NCBI GenBank assembly: GCA_046299555.1
Contig: JBKBHS010000002.1
Coordinates: forward strand, 1-64,000
From: CALKJP01 sp046299555
GTDB lineage: Bacteria; Bacteroidota; Bacteroidia; JACCXN01
Reading direction: 5' to 3'
Length of the DNA: 64,000 nt
Below, piece by piece: positions 16,435 through 24,779 of the stretch. The position numbers were made by a program, and so were the translations under genes. The notes beneath the pieces are model-generated. The model saw only the letters and a program-made list of their open reading frames with translations. It was not told the DNA's origin and searched no databases. Every line of letters begins with the position of its first letter. The stretch's first letter is position 1.

Positions 16435-18726
16435 TTATTCAAAATAAATGGTATAAATATTAGGATTGCCATTGGTAATAATATCAATTCCAAAACTTTC
16501 ATTATTTTGAGTAAACACTGTTATTTTTTCAAACAAAATGCTTAAGGTTTGTTCTTCTTCCGGAGCTAATCGTTCTTTTTCCCATTTACATTTTACATTT
16601 GGGTGTTTTGATTGTATGGTTATTATATCGAGTGGGCCTTTTCCGATATTTTTTAGTTTAATTTGTTTTGAATTCTTCCCTTCTTTTAAAAATTCTTTCA
16701 ATGAAATTGTGGTTTCTGAAATATCAAGTTTCCCAAATTCATATACAACGGTATCGCTCAACGAAGTTTTTACATCATCTTTTACTGATACCGCCAGAAT
16801 TTCAATTTTTCGCTCCAAAGCGGCAGAACGGCTATATACGGAGTTTTTTAAGTCGTTAATATTATCGCTTACGAATGCACTGGCTTTGTATTCTCCAAAA
16901 GGAATATCAACAAAGGATAAAGTAGTGCCGCTACTGTCAACCTTATTTATGTAAGGAATAAAAATTCCTTGTTGATATTCTCTTAAATAGTTTTTTAAAC
17001 TGGCAATTCTGCGCTTTGTAAGATTTACATTATAATCGCTCTTTGCTAAGGTACTGGCATAACCTTTTATGGTTAATTCTATTTCAAATCCTTTATTTAA
17101 TGCTTCAAGTAGTATTTCTGAAAACTCTTCTAAATCTTTAGCTCCCTTTTTTACATAATCCTCAAAAAATAATTCTATGTCAATTTGGGCATCCTCAGCG
17201 GCTTCGCCAGAAAGTCCTTTGCTATATTCTTTTTTATAAGTATCAATCATGGCAATGTATTCTTTGTAAGTATCGATATAATTTCTTTTGGTAGTGGTAT
17301 CGGTGCTTCGCGGATTGGGCTCATCGTTATGGAAGTATAAGGTAAGAGGAAGATATTTACTAAGTTTTTGGAGGGTTGTTTCTACTGTTGGAGTAGTATC
17401 TAATACTGTTTTTTTAGGTCGTGTAAATAAGTAAATATCGTTGCAACAAGTTTCGCCTTCTACATACATTCCTCCGCTTCTGTTTGAGGTAATAAATCCT
17501 GCGGTATCATTCACTTCTGTGTAATATAAATCATTGGCATTGGTATTAAATGGTTTTCCTAAGTTTTCAGTTTTTTCAAATTTTTCAGGTTCGCCTTTAG
17601 CTTTAAAAATATCATAACCACCAATGCCAGGATGCCAGGTAGAACTGAAATACAATACTTTATTTTTGTAATCATAAAATGGAGTAATATCATCTTCGGG
17701 CGAATTGATTTCTTCACTTAATGGACGTGTGATAGTTGAATTTCCATTACCATCAATTATACTATACCAGATATCTAATTTGCCTTGTCCTCCCGGTTGA
17801 TTTGTAACAAAAAACAAAATTTCTTGATTATCATTATAAGGCGCAATGTATGGTTGAGTAGAAGTATAACCCGGTCTGTTAATCATATTATTCATCTTTT
17901 CTGCTTTGCTCCAAGCTCCATTATTTAGCTCACTCCGATAAATGGCACATGGGCCATTATATTCGCATCGGGAAAAGTAAATGCGTTTTTTGTCTGAAGA
18001 AATAACCGCATTAGCATTATGATATCCTGATGCATTTAATAGTGTATCAGCAATTACAGGATTCTTAAAATTATTATTTTCAATGGCTGACGTATAAAGT
18101 GAAATAAAGTATTGTTCGTTGTTTTTAATTTCAGCAGTGGTACTTTTTTCATCTTTCATTCTGAGGGAAGAAAAAATCATTTTTTCGTTGTTGATTAAGG
18201 TTCCTCCAAAATCAGCATGTACCGAGTTTATTTCTTTTAAGTTTCTTAAACTTACTTCTGCCGTATCTACTTTTTTAATGGCTTCAGCAAAATCGCAGGC
18301 CAGCATTTCTTGATTAGATTTTAGAAAGAAATAGGAATTTTTATTTTTCTTGTATTTCGAATTTACTTTTTTAAAATTCTTTTTGGCAACAGTATATTTC
18401 CCGTTTTGCTTTTGCATCATGGCTAACCAGAAAAGGCATTCAGGAAATTGTTTCCCTTTATCTTTTTGATATACGAAATTATAATATCGTTCAGCTGCCG
18501 GATAGTCATTGTATAAACGTAATGCTTCGGCATATTTATAATTTACACCCAAGTTAGACGAGTCAATTTCCATGGCTTTACGGAAGTATAAAACAGCACC
18601 ATAATAATCGCCTTCAGCTATTGCTTGTTCACCATGCTTAATAAGTTTTTTGGAGCTTTGGGCAAAACTATTATTGAAAAATAACGATAATTGAATTAAA
18701 AGAATGGTATGTAATAAGTATTTCAT
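16435..18726 (-). CDS. PorE-like TPR / PD40 beta-propeller / OmpA-like protein
   Basis: A 763-residue exported protein with a signal peptide (residues 1-22, cleavage near SFAQ). Residues about 30-140 are TPR helices. About 170-430 hold PD40/WD40-like repeats (KRIYFSRCEYNGPC, KLDIWYSIIDGNG, KVLYFSSTWHPGIGGYDIFKA, NDIYLF). Near 550-575 an OmpA-C-like segment reads KGYASTLAKSDYNVNLTKRR, which in this fold binds peptidoglycan. The last 100 residues resemble a DUF1573-type beta domain (KLKNIGKGPLDI). The combination matches PorE-type periplasmic anchors of type IX secretion and gliding complexes. It is the third gene of a unit with a PorP/SprF homologue and a type B cargo. The extra C-terminal domain is unlike classical PorE. 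Confidence 0.8.
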   Translation of the reverse strand: MKYLLHTILLIQLSLFFNNSFAQSSKKLIKHGEQAIAEGDYYGAVLYFRKAMEIDSSNLGVNYKYAEALRLYNDYPAAERYYNFVYQKDKGKQFPECLFWLAMMQKQNGKYTVAKKNFKKVNSKYKKNKNSYFFLKSNQEMLACDFAEAIKKVDTAEVSLRNLKEINSVHADFGGTLINNEKMIFSSLRMKDEKSTTAEIKNNEQYFISLYTSAIENNNFKNPVIADTLLNASGYHNANAVISSDKKRIYFSRCEYNGPCAIYRSELNNGAWSKAEKMNNMINRPGYTSTQPYIAPYNDNQEILFFVTNQPGGQGKLDIWYSIIDGNGNSTITRPLSEEINSPEDDITPFYDYKNKVLYFSSTWHPGIGGYDIFKAKGEPEKFEKTENLGKPFNTNANDLYYTEVNDTAGFITSNRSGGMYVEGETCCNDIYLFTRPKKTVLDTTPTVETTLQKLSKYLPLTLYFHNDEPNPRSTDTTTKRNYIDTYKEYIAMIDTYKKEYSKGLSGEAAEDAQIDIELFFEDYVKKGAKDLEEFSEILLEALNKGFEIELTIKGYASTLAKSDYNVNLTKRRIASLKNYLREYQQGIFIPYINKVDSSGTTLSFVDIPFGEYKASAFVSDNINDLKNSVYSRSAALERKIEILAVSVKDDVKTSLSDTVVYEFGKLDISETTISLKEFLKEGKNSKQIKLKNIGKGPLDIITIQSKHPNVKCKWEKERLAPEEEQTLSILFEKITVFTQNNESFGIDIITNGNPNIYTIYFE

Positions 18727-18742
18727 GAAATTTTAAAAGCGA

Positions 18743-19759
18743 TTAAATGTAAGTTGGACAAGCTTTGTGGCGTGTTTTAAACTGTTCAAACTTCCTGAAT
18801 ACATAAATGAGCGATAGCTCTAATCCGCCTCTCCCATTTGAAGCAGGCCTAAGTCCTGAAGTATTAATATCGTAGCTCACGCCAACATTCAAATCATTGT
18901 ATTCCATACCTACAACAATATATCCGGCATCTCCGGCTCTTAAAAATGCTCCCGCATATATTGCACGATATTTCCAGAATTCATTTTGTAAAACATACCT
19001 CAAGTTAGAACCCGCAATGTATTCTTTATATTTTCCCTGCGACATTATATGGATTGCCGGTAATACATCCATTTTTTCAGAAACCGGAACTTGTGCACTT
19101 CCAAATAATGCAATTCTTCTATCGAGTTTTATCGTTGGGTCTGCATAGAATGTTTGTTTGGGTTTAGTTAGGTTAAACACTGTTAAACCAACCATAATAC
19201 GTGTTCTGTGTTTTGGAGTAAAAGTCCACGCAAGTCCTGAATTCAAATTTAGTTTAACATAACCTTCACGAACAAATGATTCTCCGGTACTTAAATTAGA
19301 ATCATATCGTATTCCGTTAAATTGATTATCAAAATAAAGTCTGTTATAATTGATGCTACGTTGTGAAACTCCTGCTTGTATGCCTCCTGTTAAATAATGC
19401 AACGAATCATTTGAAATAGGGATGGTGTATGAACCGCTTAAGTTTACCATCAAGGTGCTAAACTCTGAATCACCTGCTTTATCGTTATAAATAGCTATTC
19501 CTGTTCCTAGATTTTGTACTTTAAATGAATTTCGCATATCAAAAGAGCCGCCAAAAGTTTGGTAAGGAATAGTTACCGAACGCCATTGTGTTCTATGATT
19601 GGCTGCTACACGATAATCGCCATTGAAATGGCCGGTAGCTCCGGGGCTTAAGGTTAGTGGTGAAGATAAAAACTGTGAAAAATGAATGTCTTGTGCATTG
19701 ACTGAATCATGCAAAACAAAACAGAGTATTATAAATAGATATGTTTGATGTTTAAACAT
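18743..19759 (-). CDS. PorP/SprF family outer-membrane protein
   Basis: A 338-residue outer-membrane beta-barrel protein of the PorP/SprF family. A signal peptide (cleavage near VNAQ) is followed directly by the family motif DIHFSQFLSSPLTLSPGATGHFNGDYRVAANHR, quoted in parts as DIHFSQFLSSPLTLSPG and NHRTQWRS. The mature part is rich in alternating strands and ends in a barrel-type strand region (GGLELSLIYVF). In Flavobacterium, SprF homologues are needed for secretion of the type B sorting-domain protein encoded next to them. Here the upstream gene encodes exactly such a protein, 6 bp away, and the PorE-like gene follows 16 bp later. Confidence 0.9.
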   Translation of the reverse strand: MFKHQTYLFIILCFVLHDSVNAQDIHFSQFLSSPLTLSPGATGHFNGDYRVAANHRTQWRSVTIPYQTFGGSFDMRNSFKVQNLGTGIAIYNDKAGDSEFSTLMVNLSGSYTIPISNDSLHYLTGGIQAGVSQRSINYNRLYFDNQFNGIRYDSNLSTGESFVREGYVKLNLNSGLAWTFTPKHRTRIMVGLTVFNLTKPKQTFYADPTIKLDRRIALFGSAQVPVSEKMDVLPAIHIMSQGKYKEYIAGSNLRYVLQNEFWKYRAIYAGAFLRAGDAGYIVVGMEYNDLNVGVSYDINTSGLRPASNGRGGLELSLIYVFRKFEQFKTRHKACPTYI

Positions 19760-19765
19760 AGAAAA

Positions 19766-22700
19766 CTATCGTATAAGTGTAATATTACCTTTTTTGAAAT
19801 ATTCCTGACCACCACGACATTTAACGGTAAAATAATAAACAAATACAGCCGGGTCGCAATTCATTCCTTTATAGGTTCCGTCCCAACCAACTTGAGGGCT
19901 GGTACTTTCAAAAACTAACTCACCCCAGCGATTATAAATAGCCAGGTACATTTCATCTATTAAATTTCCACGCAAATAAAGTATATCGTTTTGCCCATCA
20001 CCATTAGGAGTAAAAGCATTCGGAAGATAAATGTAAGGTTCTTCGCAAATAAAATCAATCACTGTTATTTTTAATGTGTCAGTTCTTGAACAACCTTGCG
20101 CATCGGTTATACTTACAATATATTCTGTCGTTGAATTGGGAGTTGCAATTGGATCGGCTGATGCTGCATTACTTAAGCCGCTTGCCGGTGCCCATACTAT
20201 GTTATAACCTGATGCTGGTGTAACGTGTAATGTGGTACTTTCTCCGTTAATTAAAGTGTCTTCATCTGCATAAGCATTTACGGTAGCCAATCCAAGTGCT
20301 GAAATAGTAATGCTTGCAACAGCCGTATCGCTACAGCCATTAGTATTAGTAGCAATAACCTGATAGCTACTATTGCTTTGTGCTATTACAGTTGGGCTTG
20401 CGGTATTTGCACCACTCACTATTAAAGCAGATGGTTGCCATTGGTAACTAACATTAGTTGGTGTGGCTGTTGCAGTTAGTGTGTATTGTCCGGGGTTACA
20501 AACTGAAATATTTGTTGTTGTAACATTAACTGAACTTACATTTACTTGAACGGTATCAACAGCTGTACAGCCATTGATAGTTGTTTGAACATAATAGCTT
20601 GTATTGGTAACAGGTAAAACATTAACTGTACTATCATTAGGATTATTAAGTGCCGGACTAAATGAAGGATTATTAGACCAAATGTAAGTGCCTGAACCGG
20701 TACCATTGCTGGCTGATAGTAATAAGGATGCTCCTTGGCAAATGGTAGTATCAGCGTTAGCTTGAAGATTTACATGGGTAACTGTAATAGGATAAATCAA
20801 GGTATCTGCACATATACCATTGCTGATAATTAATGTATAGCTGGTATCTACATCAGGCCATACGCTTGGATTAGAAACAGATGTAGATGAAATGTTATAG
20901 TTAGGTAACCACGTATAAGTAATGTTGGAAGATGAATCAGGTAATATTCCAATTTGTAAAGTATCAAAGCGACAAATATTTGTTGATGGATTTTGAGTTG
21001 TATTTTGATTAATTACTGTAACATGTACACTATCGATACTGCTACAGTTTCCGGTAAATCCTAATACATAGTAAGTAGTGGAGTTAGATGGAGTAATAGA
21101 TATTGAGTTATTGGTTAATGGGGTATTCAGTGTATCCGTAAAATTAGGATTGCTTGACCATATATAATTTGTAAATGCACTGTTTGCAACTAATGTAATA
21201 CTATTTCCTCCGCATATAGTTGTATCAGGACTGGTATTTATTCCTTGAGGAATTACATTTACTGTTTGATAAACTGTATCGGTACAAATTCCATTAGATA
21301 TTAAAAGTTGGTAAGTAGTAGTATTTGCAGGCGATGCAAATGGATTTGAAATATTTGTAGCAGAAAGTCCTGTTGCTGGTGTCCATGTATAAGTTATAGA
21401 TGTATTACTATTGGGCAATAAACCTATTTGCTGAGAACCACTTCCACAAATAGTTACTGAGGGTAGCGTGTAGGTAGTATCTGAAAGTATGGTAACTTGT
21501 TTAACTACCGTATCGGATATATTGCATGAAAGTGAATCAATGGTAATTAAGGTAATTGTAAAGGTTCCTGATGTAGTATAGGTATGCGTTGGATTATAAA
21601 GCGTTGAGGTATTTCCGTCACCAAAGTCCCAAAAATAGCTTGTACTTGATGAGCCCATACTGGTATTGTTAAAGTTTACGGTATATGGCGTACAATCAAT
21701 GGGGGGGGCATCAAAATCAGCAAGGGTAAACGGTAAATTAAAATCAAATTTAAAAACTGCATTGTTGCAGGAGCTGTTATTTACTGACGACCAAGCTCCG
21801 GGAGTGGTTGGGAAATTGGAATCTCCGCCACATCCTGCACAAACTGATTGGTACATTCTTCCTCTACGGTCAAATCTACTTGTACCGCCATCCACATGTT
21901 CTGAGCTAAATGGGCTTCCAAAAAAACTTCCATAGTTTAATGCCGAAGCATCATCTTCCATTACCATTAAATAAAAATCGCTATTATCGGTGGTGCTTTG
22001 ATAGGCATTGGCAGTTACAGGCATATTGTTTGTTCCGCCAAATCCATTTACGGCACCGCCCCAGCCGGATAAATACACTTTATTACATAAATCAACTGCA
22101 AATGCCGTAGGTGAAATATTAGGTACACCTATTCCGCTTCCAAATCGAGTTGACCAAATTATTGTATCTAAATCAGGGCGAAATTTTGTAATAAACTGCC
22201 CGCTGTTTGGTGAGTTAAATGTTGCATTTATTACAAACATTCCTGAAGGAGCTTCAGTTTGTCCATAAATGTAAATATTGTTTTGTTTATCTCTTTTTAC
22301 AAAGTATGACTGGTCATAAGCTGCGGAACCAAAGTAAGTTGATTTTAAAATTTGCTGACCATTTTTTGAAATTAATGCTACAAAACCATCACTTCTGCCA
22401 CCACCAAAAGTTGTTTGATAGGTACCGGTTGTAACCGGGAAATTGTTAGAATTAGTTCCTCCTGTAATTAATAAATCATCATTTACATCCAATTCTATTG
22501 AAAATATTGCATCAAGCAAACTGCCTCCAATGTAAGAGCTCCATATCATATTGCTTAAGTTATTATCCATTTTAATAATAACCCCATCCATACTTCCACC
22601 ACCGTAGGTTGTTTGAAAACTTCCCGCTGTTACAGGAAAATCAGTTGAACGAGTACATGACGCCACATAAATATTATTATTGGCATCAATCATAATTTCG

Positions 22701-24019
22701 CCTCTAATTTCATCGGCATAATTATATCTCAATTCATTAAATACTAATGTTGCATTAGCTGTATTTAATGAATTTACTCCATCATTTCCACTCCCACCAA
22801 CATAGGTAGAAGCCATTAAATTAGCACCATTGGTGCTCAATCTTGAAATTACAATATCTGAACCGTTGTTATAACTATAACCTAATCCATTGGTTAAATT
22901 ACAAGTAGTACCACCATTAAAAGTATTGTCGTATGCTCCAACAGTAGTTGGATAATTGGCAGAACCGGTAGTACCAAAAATGAATAATTCATCATTTGAA
23001 TTTACAATTAAGCTATGGGGAGCTTCGCTTCCTGAACCACCAATGTATGTTGAATAAATTAACGAAGTACCTGTAGTATCATATTTTGTAATTGCCATAT
23101 CAATAGTACCACCGGCAAAATTTACTTGATATGCACCAATGGTAGTAGGGTAGTTTACACCAAAGGCTATTCCTCCGGCATATAAAAAACCTTTCGAATC
23201 AAAAGTTGCAGTAAAACCAAAATTATTAGCAAATGAACCACTGTAGGTAGAAAAATTGAGTACCGGATCAATAATTAATTCGTGATTTTTATCATAACCA
23301 TTTGGGAAATCAAATGTTATAACATCGTTTTTGACAATGTATTTACAACTAACTTCTTGTTTAGTACCATTTATTATTTGATAGGCATATGGCTTATTTT
23401 CTATAATTTCGTTTACGCTGGTTTTAATAAATAAACTACCGTTTTTTAGCGTCAATTTTTCAGCACCATTGTACTTCCATTTAATTTGTTGAGGGTTTGA
23501 TTGTGGAGCAACAATAAAATCGTATTTCAATTCTTTATCGGTGCTGTAAACTTTCAAATCAATTCCCTGATAAAAATTATGATAATTGATGATTCGGTAA
23601 CTTTTAACAAAACTTGCCCATTTACTTTTATCGTTGCCAATAAAATAATTGCTGTATGATTTTAAACTTTCATTAGTTTCTATCGTATTTTGAGGATTAG
23701 CATTTAAAAAATCCATTTGTAAACCATGAAAATTAATCATTTCAGGTAGTTGCGCATGGTTACCGTTGTTGTGATTATGTCCTAATACATTTCTAAGCTG
23801 GTAGGTATCATAAAAGGCATACGTAATTTTTGTTTTTTCAAGAAACATGGCACCACCTGGAATATCAGCCTTGTATAATACTTGAGATTCCCACTGCCCT
23901 TTGTTTTCGGTAAAATTTACTACTTTATTTACAGTATGTTCATGCTTATGAGCCTTTACCGACATTGAAAAAATGCAACACCACAAAAACAAAAAATAAA
24001 ATAGGTAGTTATTTCGCAT
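19766..24019 (-). CDS. SprB-like surface protein with T9SS type B (gliding-motility-associated) sorting domain
   Basis: A 1417-residue exported protein. A signal peptide (1-23) precedes a DUF7948-type N-terminal domain (about 35-255, opening FTENKGQWESQV). Next come SBBP-type beta-propeller repeats (about 260-740), each with the theme YSTYIGGSG...D near strand turns. A PKD domain follows (about 750-835, FWDFGDGNTS), then several Ig-like repeats containing C-x-D-T-V segments and W-x-P turns (about 840-1310). The C-terminal 95 residues form the gliding-motility-associated type B CTD: YLPNAFTPNGDGQNDIL, AIYNRWGELVFES, YFKKGNITLIR. It is likely displayed on the cell surface as an adhesin or matrix protein. 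It is the first gene of the operon with PorP/SprF and PorE-like partners. Confidence 0.9.
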   Translation of the reverse strand: MRNNYLFYFLFLWCCIFSMSVKAHKHEHTVNKVVNFTENKGQWESQVLYKADIPGGAMFLEKTKITYAFYDTYQLRNVLGHNHNNGNHAQLPEMINFHGLQMDFLNANPQNTIETNESLKSYSNYFIGNDKSKWASFVKSYRIINYHNFYQGIDLKVYSTDKELKYDFIVAPQSNPQQIKWKYNGAEKLTLKNGSLFIKTSVNEIIENKPYAYQIINGTKQEVSCKYIVKNDVITFDFPNGYDKNHELIIDPVLNFSTYSGSFANNFGFTATFDSKGFLYAGGIAFGVNYPTTIGAYQVNFAGGTIDMAITKYDTTGTSLIYSTYIGGSGSEAPHSLIVNSNDELFIFGTTGSANYPTTVGAYDNTFNGGTTCNLTNGLGYSYNNGSDIVISRLSTNGANLMASTYVGGSGNDGVNSLNTANATLVFNELRYNYADEIRGEIMIDANNNIYVASCTRSTDFPVTAGSFQTTYGGGSMDGVIIKMDNNLSNMIWSSYIGGSLLDAIFSIELDVNDDLLITGGTNSNNFPVTTGTYQTTFGGGRSDGFVALISKNGQQILKSTYFGSAAYDQSYFVKRDKQNNIYIYGQTEAPSGMFVINATFNSPNSGQFITKFRPDLDTIIWSTRFGSGIGVPNISPTAFAVDLCNKVYLSGWGGAVNGFGGTNNMPVTANAYQSTTDNSDFYLMVMEDDASALNYGSFFGSPFSSEHVDGGTSRFDRRGRMYQSVCAGCGGDSNFPTTPGAWSSVNNSSCNNAVFKFDFNLPFTLADFDAPPIDCTPYTVNFNNTSMGSSSTSYFWDFGDGNTSTLYNPTHTYTTSGTFTITLITIDSLSCNISDTVVKQVTILSDTTYTLPSVTICGSGSQQIGLLPNSNTSITYTWTPATGLSATNISNPFASPANTTTYQLLISNGICTDTVYQTVNVIPQGINTSPDTTICGGNSITLVANSAFTNYIWSSNPNFTDTLNTPLTNNSISITPSNSTTYYVLGFTGNCSSIDSVHVTVINQNTTQNPSTNICRFDTLQIGILPDSSSNITYTWLPNYNISSTSVSNPSVWPDVDTSYTLIISNGICADTLIYPITVTHVNLQANADTTICQGASLLLSASNGTGSGTYIWSNNPSFSPALNNPNDSTVNVLPVTNTSYYVQTTINGCTAVDTVQVNVSSVNVTTTNISVCNPGQYTLTATATPTNVSYQWQPSALIVSGANTASPTVIAQSNSSYQVIATNTNGCSDTAVASITISALGLATVNAYADEDTLINGESTTLHVTPASGYNIVWAPASGLSNAASADPIATPNSTTEYIVSITDAQGCSRTDTLKITVIDFICEEPYIYLPNAFTPNGDGQNDILYLRGNLIDEMYLAIYNRWGELVFESTSPQVGWDGTYKGMNCDPAVFVYYFTVKCRGGQEYFKKGNITLIR

Positions 24020-24112
24020 ACCTTTTTGAGGGTTAGAAAATTTTTATCTTAAATGTACTTTTTTTTGTTCTATTTATCAAATAATCTTTTTTATAATCTA
24101 AATTATTATTTT

Positions 24113-24144
24113 TTTGCTCATATAGAAAAAATATAGTAGGTTTG
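24113..24144 (+). promoter_or_regulatory. Bacteroidota promoter (SiaB-like gene)
   Basis: TTTG (24113-24116), 20 bp, then TAGGTTTG (24137-24144). Both the -33 and -7 elements match the phylum consensus TTTG-N19-21-TAnnTTTG. It lies 21 bp ahead of the start codon. Confidence 0.75.
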
Positions 24145-24165
24145 ATTATTAATAATCAATAAGCT

Positions 24166-24732
24166 ATGATGAGTTTTGGTGATTTAAGCAGCAGCATGCT
24201 GGAGTTGTCAGACAGTTTAAAAAGAGCAGAAATTTTATTATCTTATTGTGGTACATTAGATAGAAATATTTTACAAGCTATATTAAATATTGCCAAAAAT
24301 CGACTCGCTTTTATAAATGAAAAGCCCGAATTGGTAAAGCGAGTATATGATGCCATAAACGAAACTTTAGAAAATACCATTGTTCACAGCAAGTTTTTAA
24401 ATGACGAAAAAAGTGTTTTTATACCATTGAAAAATATTTTTATTATCACTAATAATAAAAATAATTACAATGTTGCTTCAGGCAATTTTATTAAACCGGA
24501 AAGAGAAATTGCATTGAAAGAAATATTAGAAAAAGTAAATGCTTTATCAAAAGAAGAATTAAAAGAAGCATACCAACTAGCACTAAATAGAAATGAATTA
24601 ACTCCTATAAATGCAGCGGAAATAAGTTTTATTGATATGGCAATAAAATCTGATTCAAAATTGGAATATTCATTTAACCATAAAAACGGTGAAGTATTTT
24701 TTTCACTTTCCATTACCATCAATAAAAATTAA
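24166..24732 (+). CDS. SiaB family (DUF6272) protein kinase-like protein
   Basis: A 188-residue cytoplasmic protein of the SiaB/DUF6272 family. It appears to have a GHKL-type ATPase fold: residues about 60-78 (AINETLENTIVHSK) resemble the N box of anti-sigma-factor kinases. In Pseudomonas SiaB phosphorylates a threonine of its antagonist SiaC, and the phosphatase SiaA reverses this in a partner-switch pathway. Neither partner is encoded beside it, so the function here is inferred from family only. It has its own consensus promoter and is followed by an ABC-F gene with a separate promoter. The start could be either of two adjacent methionines. Confidence 0.75.
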   Translation: MMSFGDLSSSMLELSDSLKRAEILLSYCGTLDRNILQAILNIAKNRLAFINEKPELVKRVYDAINETLENTIVHSKFLNDEKSVFIPLKNIFIITNNKNNYNVASGNFIKPEREIALKEILEKVNALSKEELKEAYQLALNRNELTPINAAEISFIDMAIKSDSKLEYSFNHKNGEVFFSLSITINKN

Positions 24733-24742
24733 TGAATCATCG

Positions 24743-24775
24743 TTGTTTTAAACGTAACGCATAATCCTATCTTTG
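24743..24775 (+). promoter_or_regulatory. Promoter predicting a leaderless uup-like mRNA
   Basis: TTG (24743-24745) and TATCTTTG (24768-24775) match the Bacteroidota consensus with a 22-bp spacer. The -7 box ends only 4 bp before the ATG at 24780, so transcription should begin at or next to the start codon. Confidence 0.65.
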
Positions 24776-24779
24776 CGTT

